Below the pieces are notes generated by a model. That model saw nothing but the letters and a program-made list of their open reading frames with translations, did no database searches and had not been told where the DNA came from. This document shows, piece after piece, positions 28,651-38,363 of a DNA stretch of 64,000 nucleotides (positions are counted from its first letter, which is position 1; each line of letters begins with the position of its first letter). This DNA comes from Qipengyuania vesicularis (GTDB lineage Bacteria; Pseudomonadota; Alphaproteobacteria; Sphingomonadales; Sphingomonadaceae), in assembly GCF_019711415.1 (NCBI RefSeq), contig NZ_JAIGNJ010000001.1, positions 427,001 to 491,000 of the forward strand, given 5' to 3'. Position numbers and translations under genes: made by a program.

Positions 28651-30588
28651 ATGACAGAGGCCACCGCGCCGACCTCGCAGCCCGATGGCGGCGGCGACAA
28701 TGCTCATGGCCATGGCCACGGGGCGTCCAAGGCAGCACTTGCCGTGGGCGCAATCGGCATCGTTTTCGGCGATATCGGGACCAGCCCGCTCTACGCATTT
28801 CGCGAGACCTTTGCCGGTGCGGCGAACATCGCGATCGACCGGATGCATGTCCTCGGCGTTGTCAGCCTGATTTTCTGGTCGATGGTGATCGTGGTGGCGC
28901 TGCAATACGTCACGATTCTGATGCGTGCGGACAACAAGGGGCAGGGCGGGAGCCTCGCCCTGATCGCGCTGATAAGCCGCCACATCGGCCAGACGAAATA
29001 TGCCTGGCTGGTGGTGCTGCTGGGCGTGTTTGCGACCTCGCTGTTCTATGGCGACAGCATGATCACGCCGGCGATCTCGGTCCTGTCCGCGGTGGAAGGG
29101 TTGACCGTGGTGGACGCAGGCCTGCAATCCTACGTGATCCCAATCGCGCTGGTCTTGCTGGTATGCCTCTTCGTATTGCAGCAGCGTGGAACGGCCAAGG
29201 TTGGGGCCCTGTTCGCCCCGGTGATGATCATCTGGTTCACGACGCTTGCCGGGCTCGGACTCAACCAGATCGTCCAGCACCCTGAGATCCTCTGGGCACT
29301 CAATCCCTATTACGCGGTCATGTTCTTCGTGACCGACGGCTTCGTTGCCTTCCTCGCGATGGGCGCGGTCGTTCTGGCAGTTACCGGTTCTGAGGCGCTC
29401 TATTCGGACATGGGCCATTTCGGCCGTGGACCCATGCGGCTTTCATGGTTCGGCTTTGTGATGCCGTGCCTCTTGCTCAACTATTTCGGGCAAGGCGCGA
29501 TGATCGCCAGCCTCCCGGCAGAGCAGGCGGCTGAGGTCGTCAAGAGTCCCTTCTTCCTGCTCGCGAGCGAGGAATTCCGTTTGCCGCTGGTGATCCTTGC
29601 CACGGTTGCGACATTCATCGCCAGCCAGGCGGTGATCTCGGGTGCGTTCAGCATCACCCACCAGGCGATGCAGCTGGGTTTCATGCCGCGTATGACGATC
29701 CGCCATACGAGCGAGACCGAGGCGGGCCAGATATACATCCCGATCATCAATTGGGCACTGATGGTTGCAGTCATCCTGCTCGTGCTCACTTTCCAGAGCT
29801 CGTCCAACCTCGCAGCGGCTTACGGTATCGCGGTAACCGGTGCGGTCACCATCGATACGCTGCTGATGGGTGTGCTCTTCGTCGGCGTGTGGAAGTGGAA
29901 GTGGTGGTACGCCGCGCCGGTCGTCATCTTCTTCCTGATCATCGACGGTGCCTATTTCGCGGCAAACCTCTTCAAGGTGCCGCAGGGCGGCTGGTTCCCG
30001 CTGGTAGTAGGCCTGATCGCCTTCACCCTGCTCACCACATGGGCGCGTGGCCGCAAGCTGATGCGCGAGCGCATGCACGAGACCGCGCTGCCGATCGAGA
30101 TTTTCGCCAAGAGCGCCAAGAACTCTGCCACCCGCGTACCCGGCACCGCCATTTTCATGGCCAGCCAGACGGCCGGCGTTCCCAGCGCGCTGCTGCACAA
30201 CATCAAGCACAACAAGGTGCTCCACGAACGGGTGGTGATCCTGACCGTGCTGATCGCCGACAGCCCCTATGTCGATCCGGAGGAGCGCTGCGAGTACCAT
30301 GACCTGGGTGACGGATTCTACCGCGCGATCCTGCACTACGGCTTCATGGAGGAAACCGACGTTCCGCAGGGATTGAAGAAGATGCAACGCTGCGGCGGCG
30401 AGTTCGACATGATGCACACTAGCTTCTTCCTCTCGCGACAGACGCTGCTGGCCAGCGACAAGCCGGGCATGCCGATCTGGCGCGAGAAGATTTTCGCCTG
30501 GATGCTGCGGAATGCGGCAACCGCGATGGATTTCTTCAACCTGCCAACCAACCGCGTCGTGGAATTGGGAAGCCAGGTCGAAATTTAG
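28651..30588 (+). CDS. kup: Low-affinity potassium uptake transporter Kup
   Basis: 645 residues. A His/Gly-rich cytosolic start ([14 protein letters not shown]) precedes [20 protein letters not shown], the KUP signature in the first helix; about 12 transmembrane segments end near residue 460 and a C-terminal cytosolic domain of about 170 residues follows. Proton-coupled K+ uptake at the inner membrane is the family role. It may be its own transcription unit with the next gene. Confidence 0.96.
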   Translation: MTEATAPTSQPDGGGDNAHGHGHGASKAALAVGAIGIVFGDIGTSPLYAFRETFAGAANIAIDRMHVLGVVSLIFWSMVIVVALQYVTILMRADNKGQGGSLALIALISRHIGQTKYAWLVVLLGVFATSLFYGDSMITPAISVLSAVEGLTVVDAGLQSYVIPIALVLLVCLFVLQQRGTAKVGALFAPVMIIWFTTLAGLGLNQIVQHPEILWALNPYYAVMFFVTDGFVAFLAMGAVVLAVTGSEALYSDMGHFGRGPMRLSWFGFVMPCLLLNYFGQGAMIASLPAEQAAEVVKSPFFLLASEEFRLPLVILATVATFIASQAVISGAFSITHQAMQLGFMPRMTIRHTSETEAGQIYIPIINWALMVAVILLVLTFQSSSNLAAAYGIAVTGAVTIDTLLMGVLFVGVWKWKWWYAAPVVIFFLIIDGAYFAANLFKVPQGGWFPLVVGLIAFTLLTTWARGRKLMRERMHETALPIEIFAKSAKNSATRVPGTAIFMASQTAGVPSALLHNIKHNKVLHERVVILTVLIADSPYVDPEERCEYHDLGDGFYRAILHYGFMEETDVPQGLKKMQRCGGEFDMMHTSFFLSRQTLLASDKPGMPIWREKIFAWMLRNAATAMDFFNLPTNRVVELGSQVEI

Positions 30589-30635
30589 GAAGCGAGCAGT
30601 CGGAACGACCTGTCACGCCGTTCATAGGTTCCAGC

Positions 30636-31139
30636 ATGAGGGACCTTCTCACCTGTTATCGCTGGCCACTCGTCACCTTGCTGCTCACCGGCATGGTGGG
30701 GTTTGCTGCCAGATCCGCCATTGGAAGGGTTTATGGTGCAGCAGAGGCTGTCGACCTTCTTAATGCCCTGTCCCGTGCCGGGCTTTATCTCGGATCGGCG
30801 GTCGCGACGGCATCGGCGACAATCATCGCGCTGATGCTGACTCTGATCGGGATGATCCGACGGATGGACAAGGACTTTGACCAAGACGCCTACCGCGATG
30901 TCGCAATGGTGGCGCGCTTGTCGACGATCACACTGCTGGTCGCGCTGCTCCTGCTCATGGCATTTGCTCTTCCGATCGGGGAGTTCGAGGAATTGCCGTC
31001 TTCCTGGTTCGAAAATGTCTACAATGGGCTGTTTGCGGGCACGGTCCTGATGGTCGGGCTGGCAGCGGCAACTGTCGTGCTGATTTATACCACCTTGATG
31101 CGTGTCATGACCAAGATCACACCCGGTGACGAGGTTTGA
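30636..31139 (+). CDS. Conserved-looking membrane protein, four predicted spans
   Basis: 167 residues, family not recognised. Predicted spans at about 10-28, 48-72, 93-113 and 133-155, with short charged loops (RRMDKDFDQDAYRDVAMVAR). It starts 47 nt after kup on the same strand and may be cotranscribed, but no signature links it to potassium transport. Codon use is like its neighbours. Confidence 0.75.
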   Translation: MRDLLTCYRWPLVTLLLTGMVGFAARSAIGRVYGAAEAVDLLNALSRAGLYLGSAVATASATIIALMLTLIGMIRRMDKDFDQDAYRDVAMVARLSTITLLVALLLLMAFALPIGEFEELPSSWFENVYNGLFAGTVLMVGLAAATVVLIYTTLMRVMTKITPGDEV

Positions 31140-31155
31140 CACGGGTAGGTTCGCG

Positions 31156-31641
31156 CTAGAGCGCTCGCTCCATCTCAGCGCGCTCGAAGCTCTGGTCGCC
31201 GATACGGACGACTTGCTGCTCGACGATGGCAAAGCCCATTTTCTCGAATGCAGGCTGAGCCATCAGGCTGGCATGCACCCAGAGCCGCGTTTCACCCATC
31301 TCGCGCGCCTTTAGCTCTATCGCTTCGTAAAGCTGCCGGAACAGACCGCTGCCCTGTGCAGACGGGCGGATATAGGCGAAATCGATATAGCCATCTGCAT
31401 CGAGGCTCATGAAACCGAGCGCAGTCCCACCTTCCGAACGGACAAGGATGATGTCCTGGCGCAGGAGCCGTTCATCCCAGGCATCGCCGCTACGGGGCGC
31501 TGGTACCCAGGCGGCACGTTGGGCTTCCGAATAGCGGCTCGGCCCGTTGCGCACGGCGTCGAACATGATGTCGGCGAGGATCGCGTGGTCCTGATAGCTT
31601 GCCCATGAAAGATCGATTCTCGCAGTCATCGGCGGGCTCAT
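31156..31641 (-). CDS. GNAT family N-acetyltransferase
   Basis: 161 residues from ATG 31641 (157 if ATG 31629 is used). The GNAT core shows IDFAYIRPSAQGSGLFRQLYEAIELKAREMG, the acetyl-CoA pyrophosphate loop (Q-G-S-G instead of the usual Q/R-x-x-G-x-G/A), and AFEKMGFAIVEQ at the end. It should transfer an acyl group from CoA to an amine; the substrate is unknown. It follows yciB/ispZ in the same direction. Confidence 0.88.
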   Translation of the reverse strand: MSPPMTARIDLSWASYQDHAILADIMFDAVRNGPSRYSEAQRAAWVPAPRSGDAWDERLLRQDIILVRSEGGTALGFMSLDADGYIDFAYIRPSAQGSGLFRQLYEAIELKAREMGETRLWVHASLMAQPAFEKMGFAIVEQQVVRIGDQSFERAEMERAL

Positions 31642-31660
31642 AGGCCGCCAGTCTGGCAAA

Positions 31661-32314
31661 TCAACCGGTCGGCGGTTCGTCCTTCAACACGTCGTCGGTG
31701 TCCTCCAGCGAAAGCCCGTGCTTCAGCAGCATCGGAATTTGCGTGAAGGTGAAGAGGAAGGTCAGTGGGAGAAACACCCAGAGCTTTGCCCAGAGCCAGC
31801 TTTCGAAACTCAAAGTCTCGACCAGCACTTCGTTGAGACCTGCGAGAGCAAAGAAGAAGAAGCCCCAGTTGCGCGAGAGTTTGAGCCAGCCTTCTTGCGT
31901 GACGCCCTCGAATGCCGCTTCCAGCAGGACCTGCAGCCACGCGCGCCCGCGCAGCCAGCCAACGATAAGTACGACGCCGAAGAGAAGGTAGATGGCGGTC
32001 GGCTTGAACTGGATGAAGCGTTCGTCTCGCAGCCAGATGGTGAGCGCGCCGAAGCCGACGATCAGTGTGGTCGAGAGGATCAGCATCGGGCTGACCTTGC
32101 CGAACTTCCATTTGCTGAAAATGAGCGCGACGACGGCTGCAACCATGAAGGCGATCGTGCCATAGATGACTGCAGCGATCTCGCCGAATGTGGAGGTCTC
32201 GGGTGGCTGGTAGAATTTGTAGACGCCGAGGAAGACCAGCAGCGGCCCGTAGTCGACCAGCGTGTGCAGCCAGCCTGTGGGCTTTTTCTCGGTCGGTTTC
32301 GTCTCGGTCATCAT
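31661..32314 (-). CDS. Inner membrane septation protein A family (YciB/IspZ)
   Basis: 217 residues, five to six transmembrane segments. LVDYGPLLVFLGVYKF and KWKFGKVSPMLILST-x-LIVGFGALTIWLRDERFIQFKPT are IspZ/YciB hallmarks. Homologues act in envelope integrity and septation. Its ATG overlaps the ftsY stop by 4 nt, a common alphaproteobacterial order. A C-terminal acidic tail (EDTDDVLKDEPPTG) is present. Confidence 0.93.
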   Translation of the reverse strand: MMTETKPTEKKPTGWLHTLVDYGPLLVFLGVYKFYQPPETSTFGEIAAVIYGTIAFMVAAVVALIFSKWKFGKVSPMLILSTTLIVGFGALTIWLRDERFIQFKPTAIYLLFGVVLIVGWLRGRAWLQVLLEAAFEGVTQEGWLKLSRNWGFFFFALAGLNEVLVETLSFESWLWAKLWVFLPLTFLFTFTQIPMLLKHGLSLEDTDDVLKDEPPTG

Positions 32315-33234
32315 GCAATCCCTGCAATTACACGCGCCACAAGGTCTGGATCGAAGGGGCGCAAATCGTCGATCTTCTCGCCCACGCCGATGGCATGAAT
32401 TGGCAGGCCGTATTGTTCTGCAGCCTGAACCAGCACACCGCCACGCGCCGTTCCGTCGAGCTTGGTCATGACGAGACCCGTGACGCCGGCGACTTCCTTG
32501 AACACATCGATCTGGCTGAGCGCATTCTGGCCGTTGGTGGCATCGAGCACCAGCACCACGTCATGCGGCGCTTCGGGATTGAGGCGGCCGAGGACCTTCC
32601 TGATCTTGGCCAGTTCATCCATCAGCTCGCGTTTGTTCTGGAGGCGACCTGCAGTGTCGACGATCAGCACGTCCGTACCAATCTCGGTACCCTTCTTGAC
32701 CGCGTCGAACACGATTGATGCCGGATCGCCACCCTCGGGGCCGCGCACGATGGGAACGCCGACCCGGTCGGCCCAGGTCTGTAGCTGGCCGATGGCAGCC
32801 GCACGGAAGGTGTCGCCTGCCGCCAGCATGACGTTGTAGTCATCCTCGACAAAGAGATGGGCGAGCTTGGCAATGGTCGTCGTCTTGCCCGACCCGTTGA
32901 CGCCGATAACAAGCAACACCTGCGGGCGCGGGAAGGCAGTAATCTCGAGCGGCTTCGCAACCGGGCGCAGAATCGCCGCGATTTCGTCCGCTACCGCCTG
33001 CTTCAGCTCATCGGCGCTGATTTCGAGGCCGAAGCGCTTTTCCTTCAGGCTCTCCCGGATACGCGCAGCGGCGCTCGGTCCGAGATCGGACATGATCAGC
33101 GCATCCTCGACATCGTCGAGCGTCGCATCGTCGAGCTTGGCCTTGGTGACCGCCTCGGTGAGGTTCTCGGTCAGGCGTTCCGACGTCTTCTTGAAGCCGC
33201 CGAACAGGCGCTCGGTCCAGCTGGGTTTGCTCAT
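32311..33234 (-). CDS. ftsY: Signal recognition particle receptor FtsY
   Basis: 307 residues, the short form without a long acidic A domain. N domain (residues 10-95), then the SRP GTPase G domain with GVNGSGKTTTIAKLA (111 on), VDTAGRLQNK and MTKLDGTARGG. With Ffh it delivers ribosomes making membrane proteins to SecYEG. Overlaps mtaB by ATGA and yciB/ispZ likewise. Confidence 0.97.
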   Translation of the reverse strand: MSKPSWTERLFGGFKKTSERLTENLTEAVTKAKLDDATLDDVEDALIMSDLGPSAAARIRESLKEKRFGLEISADELKQAVADEIAAILRPVAKPLEITAFPRPQVLLVIGVNGSGKTTTIAKLAHLFVEDDYNVMLAAGDTFRAAAIGQLQTWADRVGVPIVRGPEGGDPASIVFDAVKKGTEIGTDVLIVDTAGRLQNKRELMDELAKIRKVLGRLNPEAPHDVVLVLDATNGQNALSQIDVFKEVAGVTGLVMTKLDGTARGGVLVQAAEQYGLPIHAIGVGEKIDDLRPFDPDLVARVIAGIA

Positions 33235-34418
33235 GACAGGAGATTGTCCTCGAGTGTCTTGGGCGTCACGGTGACGATGGAGCCGCGCCGCGACCCTTCC
33301 GGAAGCTGCACGCGGGCGAATTCGGGCGAATAGCCGGTCCCGTCGGCTTCTGCGAGGACTTGCAGCGGCTTATCGACGAGCGTCCGAAGCCAGTCTGCAC
33401 GCAGCGTCGCGACTTCGGCGCGCAGCTCAGCGGCTCGGCGCTTGATCGTGGCGCGCTCGACCTGCGGCATGCGCGCAGCGGGCGTGCCGGGGCGCGGCGA
33501 ATAGGGAAAGATGTGGCCGTGCACGATGTCGAGATCACGAATTATGGAAAGATTGGCCGCGTGATGCTCCTCGGTCTCGGTCGGGAAACCTGCGATCAGG
33601 TCCGCTCCGACGGCGAGGTCAGGGCGGCGCTCTTTCAACCGCGCGACGAGGTCCACCGCATCGACACGCAGGTGGCGGCGCTTCATGCGCTTGAGGATCA
33701 GGTCGTGACCGTGCTGAAGCGACAGGTGGATATGCGGCATGACCCGGCTTTCACCGGCGAAGAGCTCGAACAGCTGTTCATCCACCTCGATCCCGTCGAT
33801 GGACGACATGCGAATGCGGGTCAGGGCGGGAAAGGCGTCGAGCACGGCACGCACCAATGCGCCGAGCTTCGGGCTGCCGGGCAGGTCGTGTCCCCAGGAG
33901 GTCACGTCCACGCCAGTGAGAACGACTTCTCCCGCACCGGCTTCGAGATGCGCTTCCACCTCGCGCAAGACCTCTGAAATGCTCAGTGAGCGGCTCCTGC
34001 CGCGACCCTGCGGGATGACACAGAAGGTGCAGGCATGATCGCAGCCGTTCTGCACTGCCACGAAGGCGCGAGTGTGGAGGGCTGGAACGGGCGGGGCACT
34101 GGCGGGCACGTTCCATGCGCGCGGGTCCAGCTTCGCTTCATTTGCGATCAGCCCGTCGACCTCTGGCATGGCAGCGAGCTGGTCGCGTTCGATATCGGCT
34201 GCACAGCCGGTGACCAGCAAGCGGGCATCGGGATTGGCCTTGCGGGCTTTGCGGATCGCTTGCCTCGTCTGGCGCACGGCTTCGCTGGTGACGGCGCAGC
34301 TGTTGACCACGACGAGGTTCTCCTCACCCGCCAGCATGGCGCGCATACGCTCGCTCTCGGAGATATTGAGGCGGCAGCCGAGCGAAACGATTTCAGGCAT
34401 TTTCATGGGAGCGTTCAC
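33231..34418 (-). CDS. mtaB: tRNA t6A37 methylthiotransferase MtaB
   Basis: 395 residues if started at GTG 34418, which forms a GTGA overlap with dapF; ATG 34406 is the alternative. The N-terminal UPF0004 domain has cysteines in SLGCRLN, VVNSCAVTSEA and VTGCAAD (one Fe-S cluster). The radical SAM triad is CDHACTFC, and a TRAM-like tail ends the protein. It converts t6A to ms2t6A at position 37 of tRNAs reading ANN codons. It lies in a dapF-mtaB-ftsY-yciB run common in this order. Confidence 0.93.
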   Translation of the reverse strand: MNAPMKMPEIVSLGCRLNISESERMRAMLAGEENLVVVNSCAVTSEAVRQTRQAIRKARKANPDARLLVTGCAADIERDQLAAMPEVDGLIANEAKLDPRAWNVPASAPPVPALHTRAFVAVQNGCDHACTFCVIPQGRGRSRSLSISEVLREVEAHLEAGAGEVVLTGVDVTSWGHDLPGSPKLGALVRAVLDAFPALTRIRMSSIDGIEVDEQLFELFAGESRVMPHIHLSLQHGHDLILKRMKRRHLRVDAVDLVARLKERRPDLAVGADLIAGFPTETEEHHAANLSIIRDLDIVHGHIFPYSPRPGTPAARMPQVERATIKRRAAELRAEVATLRADWLRTLVDKPLQVLAEADGTGYSPEFARVQLPEGSRRGSIVTVTPKTLEDNLLS

Positions 34419-35236
34419 GCGTAGTCGTCCCACTCGAATGTGCCCCGAAAGCTCTCGGTGGCGGGGCCTGTCATGCGGATCGAACCGCCAGCTTGCCATT
34501 CGATTTCCAGGTCGCCTCCAGGGAGCGAAACTGTCACCGGACTGTCGACCAGCTTTCGGCGCATTGCATGGACGGCGGTGGCACAGGCTCCCGTGCCGCA
34601 AGCGCGGGTGAGGCCCGCGCCGCGCTCCCACACGCGCAGGCGGATACTGTTGCGGTCCTCTACCGTGGCAACGTTGACGTTGACGCGTTCGGGAAAAAGG
34701 GGATCGTTTTCGATCTCCGGGCCAAGCCGGTCGAGCGGCACGACATCGGTATTCTCTACGAAGAAGATCGCGTGCGGATTGCCGACATTCACCGCGCCGG
34801 GATTATCGAGCATCTCCCAGCTGACAGGCATGGCCGACGTGTCCATGGCGTATTCAAGCGGGATCGCGTCCCAATCGAAGCGCGGCTCGCCCATGTCCAC
34901 GCTCGCTCCGCCCTTTGTCGGAGAAGCACGAAGCAGGCCGCCTGCGGTTTCGATACTAGCCTCTTCGCCATGAAGCATGGCCACCGCGCGCGTTGCATTG
35001 CCGCAGGCCTCCACCTCGCCGCCGTCATGGTTGAATATCCGCATCCGGAAATCGGCCTTGTCGCTCGGTTCGAGCAGGATAAGCTGGTCGCAGCCGAGGC
35101 CCGTATTGCGGTCGGCGAGGGCAGCGGCCATCTGTGCGCTAATGGCCGGGAGAGTATTCGCACGCGCGTCCAGCACGACGAAGTCGTTGCCGAGACCGTG
35201 CATCTTGGTGAAACCGACGCGCATAGGCCCGCGCAT
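34415..35236 (-). CDS. dapF: Diaminopimelate epimerase
   Basis: 273 residues (269 if ATG 35224 is used). Both catalytic cysteines are present: EACGNATRA and RACGTGACATA. FTKMHGLGNDFVVLD at the N-terminus is diagnostic. It interconverts LL- and meso-diaminopimelate for peptidoglycan and lysine. No strong ribosome-binding site is visible at either start. Confidence 0.97.
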   Translation of the reverse strand: MRGPMRVGFTKMHGLGNDFVVLDARANTLPAISAQMAAALADRNTGLGCDQLILLEPSDKADFRMRIFNHDGGEVEACGNATRAVAMLHGEEASIETAGGLLRASPTKGGASVDMGEPRFDWDAIPLEYAMDTSAMPVSWEMLDNPGAVNVGNPHAIFFVENTDVVPLDRLGPEIENDPLFPERVNVNVATVEDRNSIRLRVWERGAGLTRACGTGACATAVHAMRRKLVDSPVTVSLPGGDLEIEWQAGGSIRMTGPATESFRGTFEWDDYA

Positions 35237-35265
35237 CTAGGTGCTGGAAGGGGGAAGGTCCAGCC

Positions 35266-36966
35266 TCAGACCGCGTTGCGGCTGCCGTCGAGTTCCTCGT
35301 CACTGGCAGTCTTGCCCACCAGTCCGGTAATCTCGACGACGTTTTCATCGCTTGCCTCGACCAATCGGCCCAGGTTTTCCAGGCGTTCGACGACCTTTCG
35401 TGCTGGTTCCGGCCGACCGTAGTGATAGCCCTGTCCCTTGAGCTGGCCCCAGCGCTTCAGGGCGTTGGCGACCTCTTCGTCTTCGATCCCTTCGGCGGTG
35501 ATGGGCATCTTCAGGCCGTCGCTCATCGAGATGATCGCCTCGACCAACTGGTCGCCTTCGTTCTTGTTCTTGAGCTCGCGGATGAAGCTGCGATCGATCT
35601 TGAGGCGATCGAAGGGCAGGCTGCGCAGTTGCGATAGGCTGGCGTAGCCGGTGCCGAAATCGTCGAGGCTGACCCTGACCCCCTGGTTGCGCAGCGAGGT
35701 AATCATCGAACGCACCATGCCGATATTCTCGTGCAGGCAGGTCTCGGTGACCTCGATTTCCAGGCGGTTGGCGGGGAAGCGATGTTCGACCAGCATTTTG
35801 AGGATCTTCTGGGCAAACCAGGGATCGCGCATCTGCACCGGGGAAATATTGACCGACAGCGTGATGCTCGGATCCCACTGCTTAGCGTCTTCGAATGCCT
35901 TGGCGATCAGGCGCTCGGACAGTTCGGCGATGACGCCGATTTCCTCGGCGATCGGGATGAAGATGTCCGGATTGACGAGGCCCATCTCGGGCGATTCCCA
36001 ACGGGCGAGCATCTCGAACCCGGCGATCTCGCCAGTGTCGAGATCGATCTGCTGTTCGTAATAGGGCACGAACTCGTCGTTATCGATGCCGCGGCGAATG
36101 CCGGCTTCCAGTTCGTTGCGGAAGCGCAGTTCGTTTTCCATCGGCGGTTCAAACCAGTAGAAACGGTTCTTTCCCTGCTTCTTGGCGTGATACATGGCGA
36201 TATCCGCCTTGTGCATCAGGTCCTGCGCCGGTGTTTCCGTTGGTTCGTCGCCGAGGTGGTGGGAACCTGCAATACCGATCGACACGGTCACATCGATGGC
36301 TGTGGACTGGTGCAGCACGGGGCGCGCAACCTGTTCCACCATCCGCATGACAAGGTGGTCGATCCGGTCGGGCGAATGCGTGTGATAGGGGACGGCGCAA
36401 ATGAACTCGTCGCCGCCGAGGCGGGCAAGGCAGGCACCTTCAGGCAAGAGCTTGGCGATGCGCTCGGCACTCTCGCAAAGCACCCGGTCTCCGGCAGCAT
36501 GGCCGTTGAGATCGTTGACCTGCTTGAAGTTGTCGAGGTCGATCGCGATCGTCGCGATGCCATGGTCGGCGGTGCATTTCGTCGCCAGCAGTTCTTCGAG
36601 CCGGGCGGCGAAGCTGCGCCGGTTAAGCGAGCCGGTGAGGTCGTCCATGTCGGCCAGCTGACGCGCCTCCATCTCCGCTTCACGATGCGACGCGAGCTCG
36701 CTGGTCAGCACCTTGTAGCGTTGCCAGCCGAGGAGGATGAGTGCGATGTTGAGCAGCAGGGCATTGGTCAGGACTGCATCGGGAGCATTGCGGCTACCGA
36801 GATAGGATTGGGCAAGAGCAGGCAGCACCGCACTGGCGAGCGCGACGAAAAGGCCGATGGCTGAGAACGCGATGACCAATGCCACATAGTTGCGTCTTCC
36901 ACGCGCCCCTTCGGCCGGCGTTTCGCGGCTTGCGTGATCGATGTCTGTCAACTGATCCTGCGCCAA
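35266..36966 (-). CDS. Membrane-bound GGDEF-EAL cyclic-di-GMP enzyme (EML variant)
   Basis: 566 residues with a TTG start (GGGGGG 4 nt upstream; no in-frame ATG nearby). Two transmembrane helices (about 27-52 and 66-82) precede a GGDEF domain with intact RLGGDEF (184-188); the RxxD inhibitory site five residues upstream is absent (PEGA). The EAL domain has GFEMLARW (EML instead of EAL), EVTET, DDFGTGYASLSQL, KIDRSFI and TAEGIED, so its metal-binding residues are kept. It could make and break c-di-GMP. A CtrA-like box lies about 46 nt upstream. Confidence 0.93.
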   Translation of the reverse strand: MAQDQLTDIDHASRETPAEGARGRRNYVALVIAFSAIGLFVALASAVLPALAQSYLGSRNAPDAVLTNALLLNIALILLGWQRYKVLTSELASHREAEMEARQLADMDDLTGSLNRRSFAARLEELLATKCTADHGIATIAIDLDNFKQVNDLNGHAAGDRVLCESAERIAKLLPEGACLARLGGDEFICAVPYHTHSPDRIDHLVMRMVEQVARPVLHQSTAIDVTVSIGIAGSHHLGDEPTETPAQDLMHKADIAMYHAKKQGKNRFYWFEPPMENELRFRNELEAGIRRGIDNDEFVPYYEQQIDLDTGEIAGFEMLARWESPEMGLVNPDIFIPIAEEIGVIAELSERLIAKAFEDAKQWDPSITLSVNISPVQMRDPWFAQKILKMLVEHRFPANRLEIEVTETCLHENIGMVRSMITSLRNQGVRVSLDDFGTGYASLSQLRSLPFDRLKIDRSFIRELKNKNEGDQLVEAIISMSDGLKMPITAEGIEDEEVANALKRWGQLKGQGYHYGRPEPARKVVERLENLGRLVEASDENVVEITGLVGKTASDEELDGSRNAV

Positions 36967-36989
36967 GGGACCCCCCGGAATTTTCGGCC

Positions 36990-37026
36990 ATCCCGGATTA
37001 TGCAGACAAAGCTAATATGCGGTTAA
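36990..37026 (-). promoter_or_regulatory. CtrA-like box and -10 upstream of the GGDEF-EAL gene
   Basis: On the minus strand TTAA-CCGCATA-TTAG (37026-37012) is one base off the CtrA consensus TTAA-N7-TTAA, and CATAAT, one base off the consensus -10, follows 9 nt later. A box overlapping the -35 is the usual activator geometry. Binding is inferred. Confidence 0.45.
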
Positions 37027-37127
37027 TTCGCGGAGGCTTCCACAAGGGGAGGGTAGCCAAGGAATTGCGCGCTCGCTACGCAGCGCCAACTAGGACAACC
37101 CACCTGCCAATCCAGGAGAATCCCCCA

Positions 37128-37538
37128 ATGGCCCGATACTGGCTGATGAAATCGGAACCCTTCAAATACAGCTGGGACGATCTCGTGGCCGAGAAGGAGG
37201 GGACTTGGGACGGCGTTCGTAACCACCGCGCGAAGAACAATCTTGCGGCGATGGAGGTGGGTGATCAGGCTTTCTTCTACCACTCGCGCGAGGGATTGGA
37301 GATCGTCGGCATCTGCGAAGTCAGCGTCGCCGGCATCACCGATCCGACCGATCCGGAAGGGAAGTGGGCGGCGGTCAAGGTGAAGCCCAAGACCAAATTG
37401 CCGCATCCGGTCACGCTCAAGCAGATCAAGGCCGAGCCCAAGCTCGCCGAGTGCGAACTGGTCAAGCTGTCGCGTCTTTCGGTGGCCGAGATCACGCCGG
37501 ACGAGTGGTCGGTGATCTGCTCGATGGCGGGTATCTGA
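37128..37538 (+). CDS. EVE domain-containing protein
   Basis: 136 residues from ATG 37128 (AGGAGA upstream). MARYWLMKSEPFKYSWDDL, WDGVRNHRAKNNLAAMEVGDQAFFYHS and VGICEVSVAG match the EVE (PUA-like) fold of THYN1-type proteins, which bind modified bases in nucleic acids. The bacterial role is not settled; suggestions include reading modified RNA or DNA. Complete, with the family's usual length. Confidence 0.94.
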   Translation: MARYWLMKSEPFKYSWDDLVAEKEGTWDGVRNHRAKNNLAAMEVGDQAFFYHSREGLEIVGICEVSVAGITDPTDPEGKWAAVKVKPKTKLPHPVTLKQIKAEPKLAECELVKLSRLSVAEITPDEWSVICSMAGI

Positions 37539-37613
37539 CAGGGCTGGATCCAAGGAACGGGTTACGCCTGCCGCTCATTGAGTGAGTGAGTTCCTCATAG
37601 GAGAGCAGACAGG

Positions 37614-38363
37614 ATGGACCGTTTCAAAGGCAAGCGCATACTGATTACCGGCGGCACGAGTGGCATGGGCCTGGCCGGTGCGAAGTTGATCGTCGAGGAG
37701 GGTGGAGAAGTCGCGGTAACCGGGACCAGCCAGAATCATCTTGATGAAGCCGGGCGAGATTTGCCTTCCGGATCGCTCGTCCTGCGCAACGATGCCTCCG
37801 ACCCCGAAGCGGCCAGGGAACTCGGCGCCAAGATCAAGGACCAGATGGGTTCGATCGACGGAGTCTGGCTAAACGCGGGATTCGGCAAGTTCGGTGACAA
37901 TACCGAGATCGATGCCGAGACTTTCGACGGCATGACGAACGTGAATGTCCGAGGGCCTGTACTGCAGATGGCACAGCTGATTCCCCTGATTTCCGATGGC
38001 GGTTCGGTCGTCGTGACAGCATCGGTGTCGCCCTATCTGGGACAACCGCAGGGTGCAGTCTATGCTGCGACGAAAGGCGCGGTCACCGCCCTGACGCGCG
38101 CTTGGGCTGCCGATCTAGCCGGTCGAAACATCCGCGTGAACTCAATCGCACCGGGACCAATTGAAACAAACTTCTTCGAGGGAATGGGTCTATCTGACGA
38201 AGAGGTCGAAGGCTTCAGCAAACAGATCAAAAAAATGGTTCCGCTGGGCCGGTTTGGGAGTAGCGAAGAGGCCGCACAGGTGGCCCTCTTCCTGTTGTCG
38301 GACCAGGCAAGTTACGTAACCGGCTCGCAATACATGGTCGACGGCGGGATGACGATGCGTTAG
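37614..38363 (+). CDS. SDR family oxidoreductase
   Basis: 249 residues. Rossmann motif GGTSGMGLAGAKL, NAG (LNAGFGKFG), catalytic Ser in VTASVSPYLGQPQ, YAATKGA (Tyr and Lys) and the C-terminal GSQYMVDGGMTMR are the classical short-chain dehydrogenase set. Substrate unknown; the context (convergent with a TPP enzyme) does not tell. The ATG follows AGGAGAGCAGACAGG. Its stop overlaps the convergent gene's stop by 4 nt. Confidence 0.92.
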   Translation: MDRFKGKRILITGGTSGMGLAGAKLIVEEGGEVAVTGTSQNHLDEAGRDLPSGSLVLRNDASDPEAARELGAKIKDQMGSIDGVWLNAGFGKFGDNTEIDAETFDGMTNVNVRGPVLQMAQLIPLISDGGSVVVTASVSPYLGQPQGAVYAATKGAVTALTRAWAADLAGRNIRVNSIAPGPIETNFFEGMGLSDEEVEGFSKQIKKMVPLGRFGSSEEAAQVALFLLSDQASYVTGSQYMVDGGMTMR

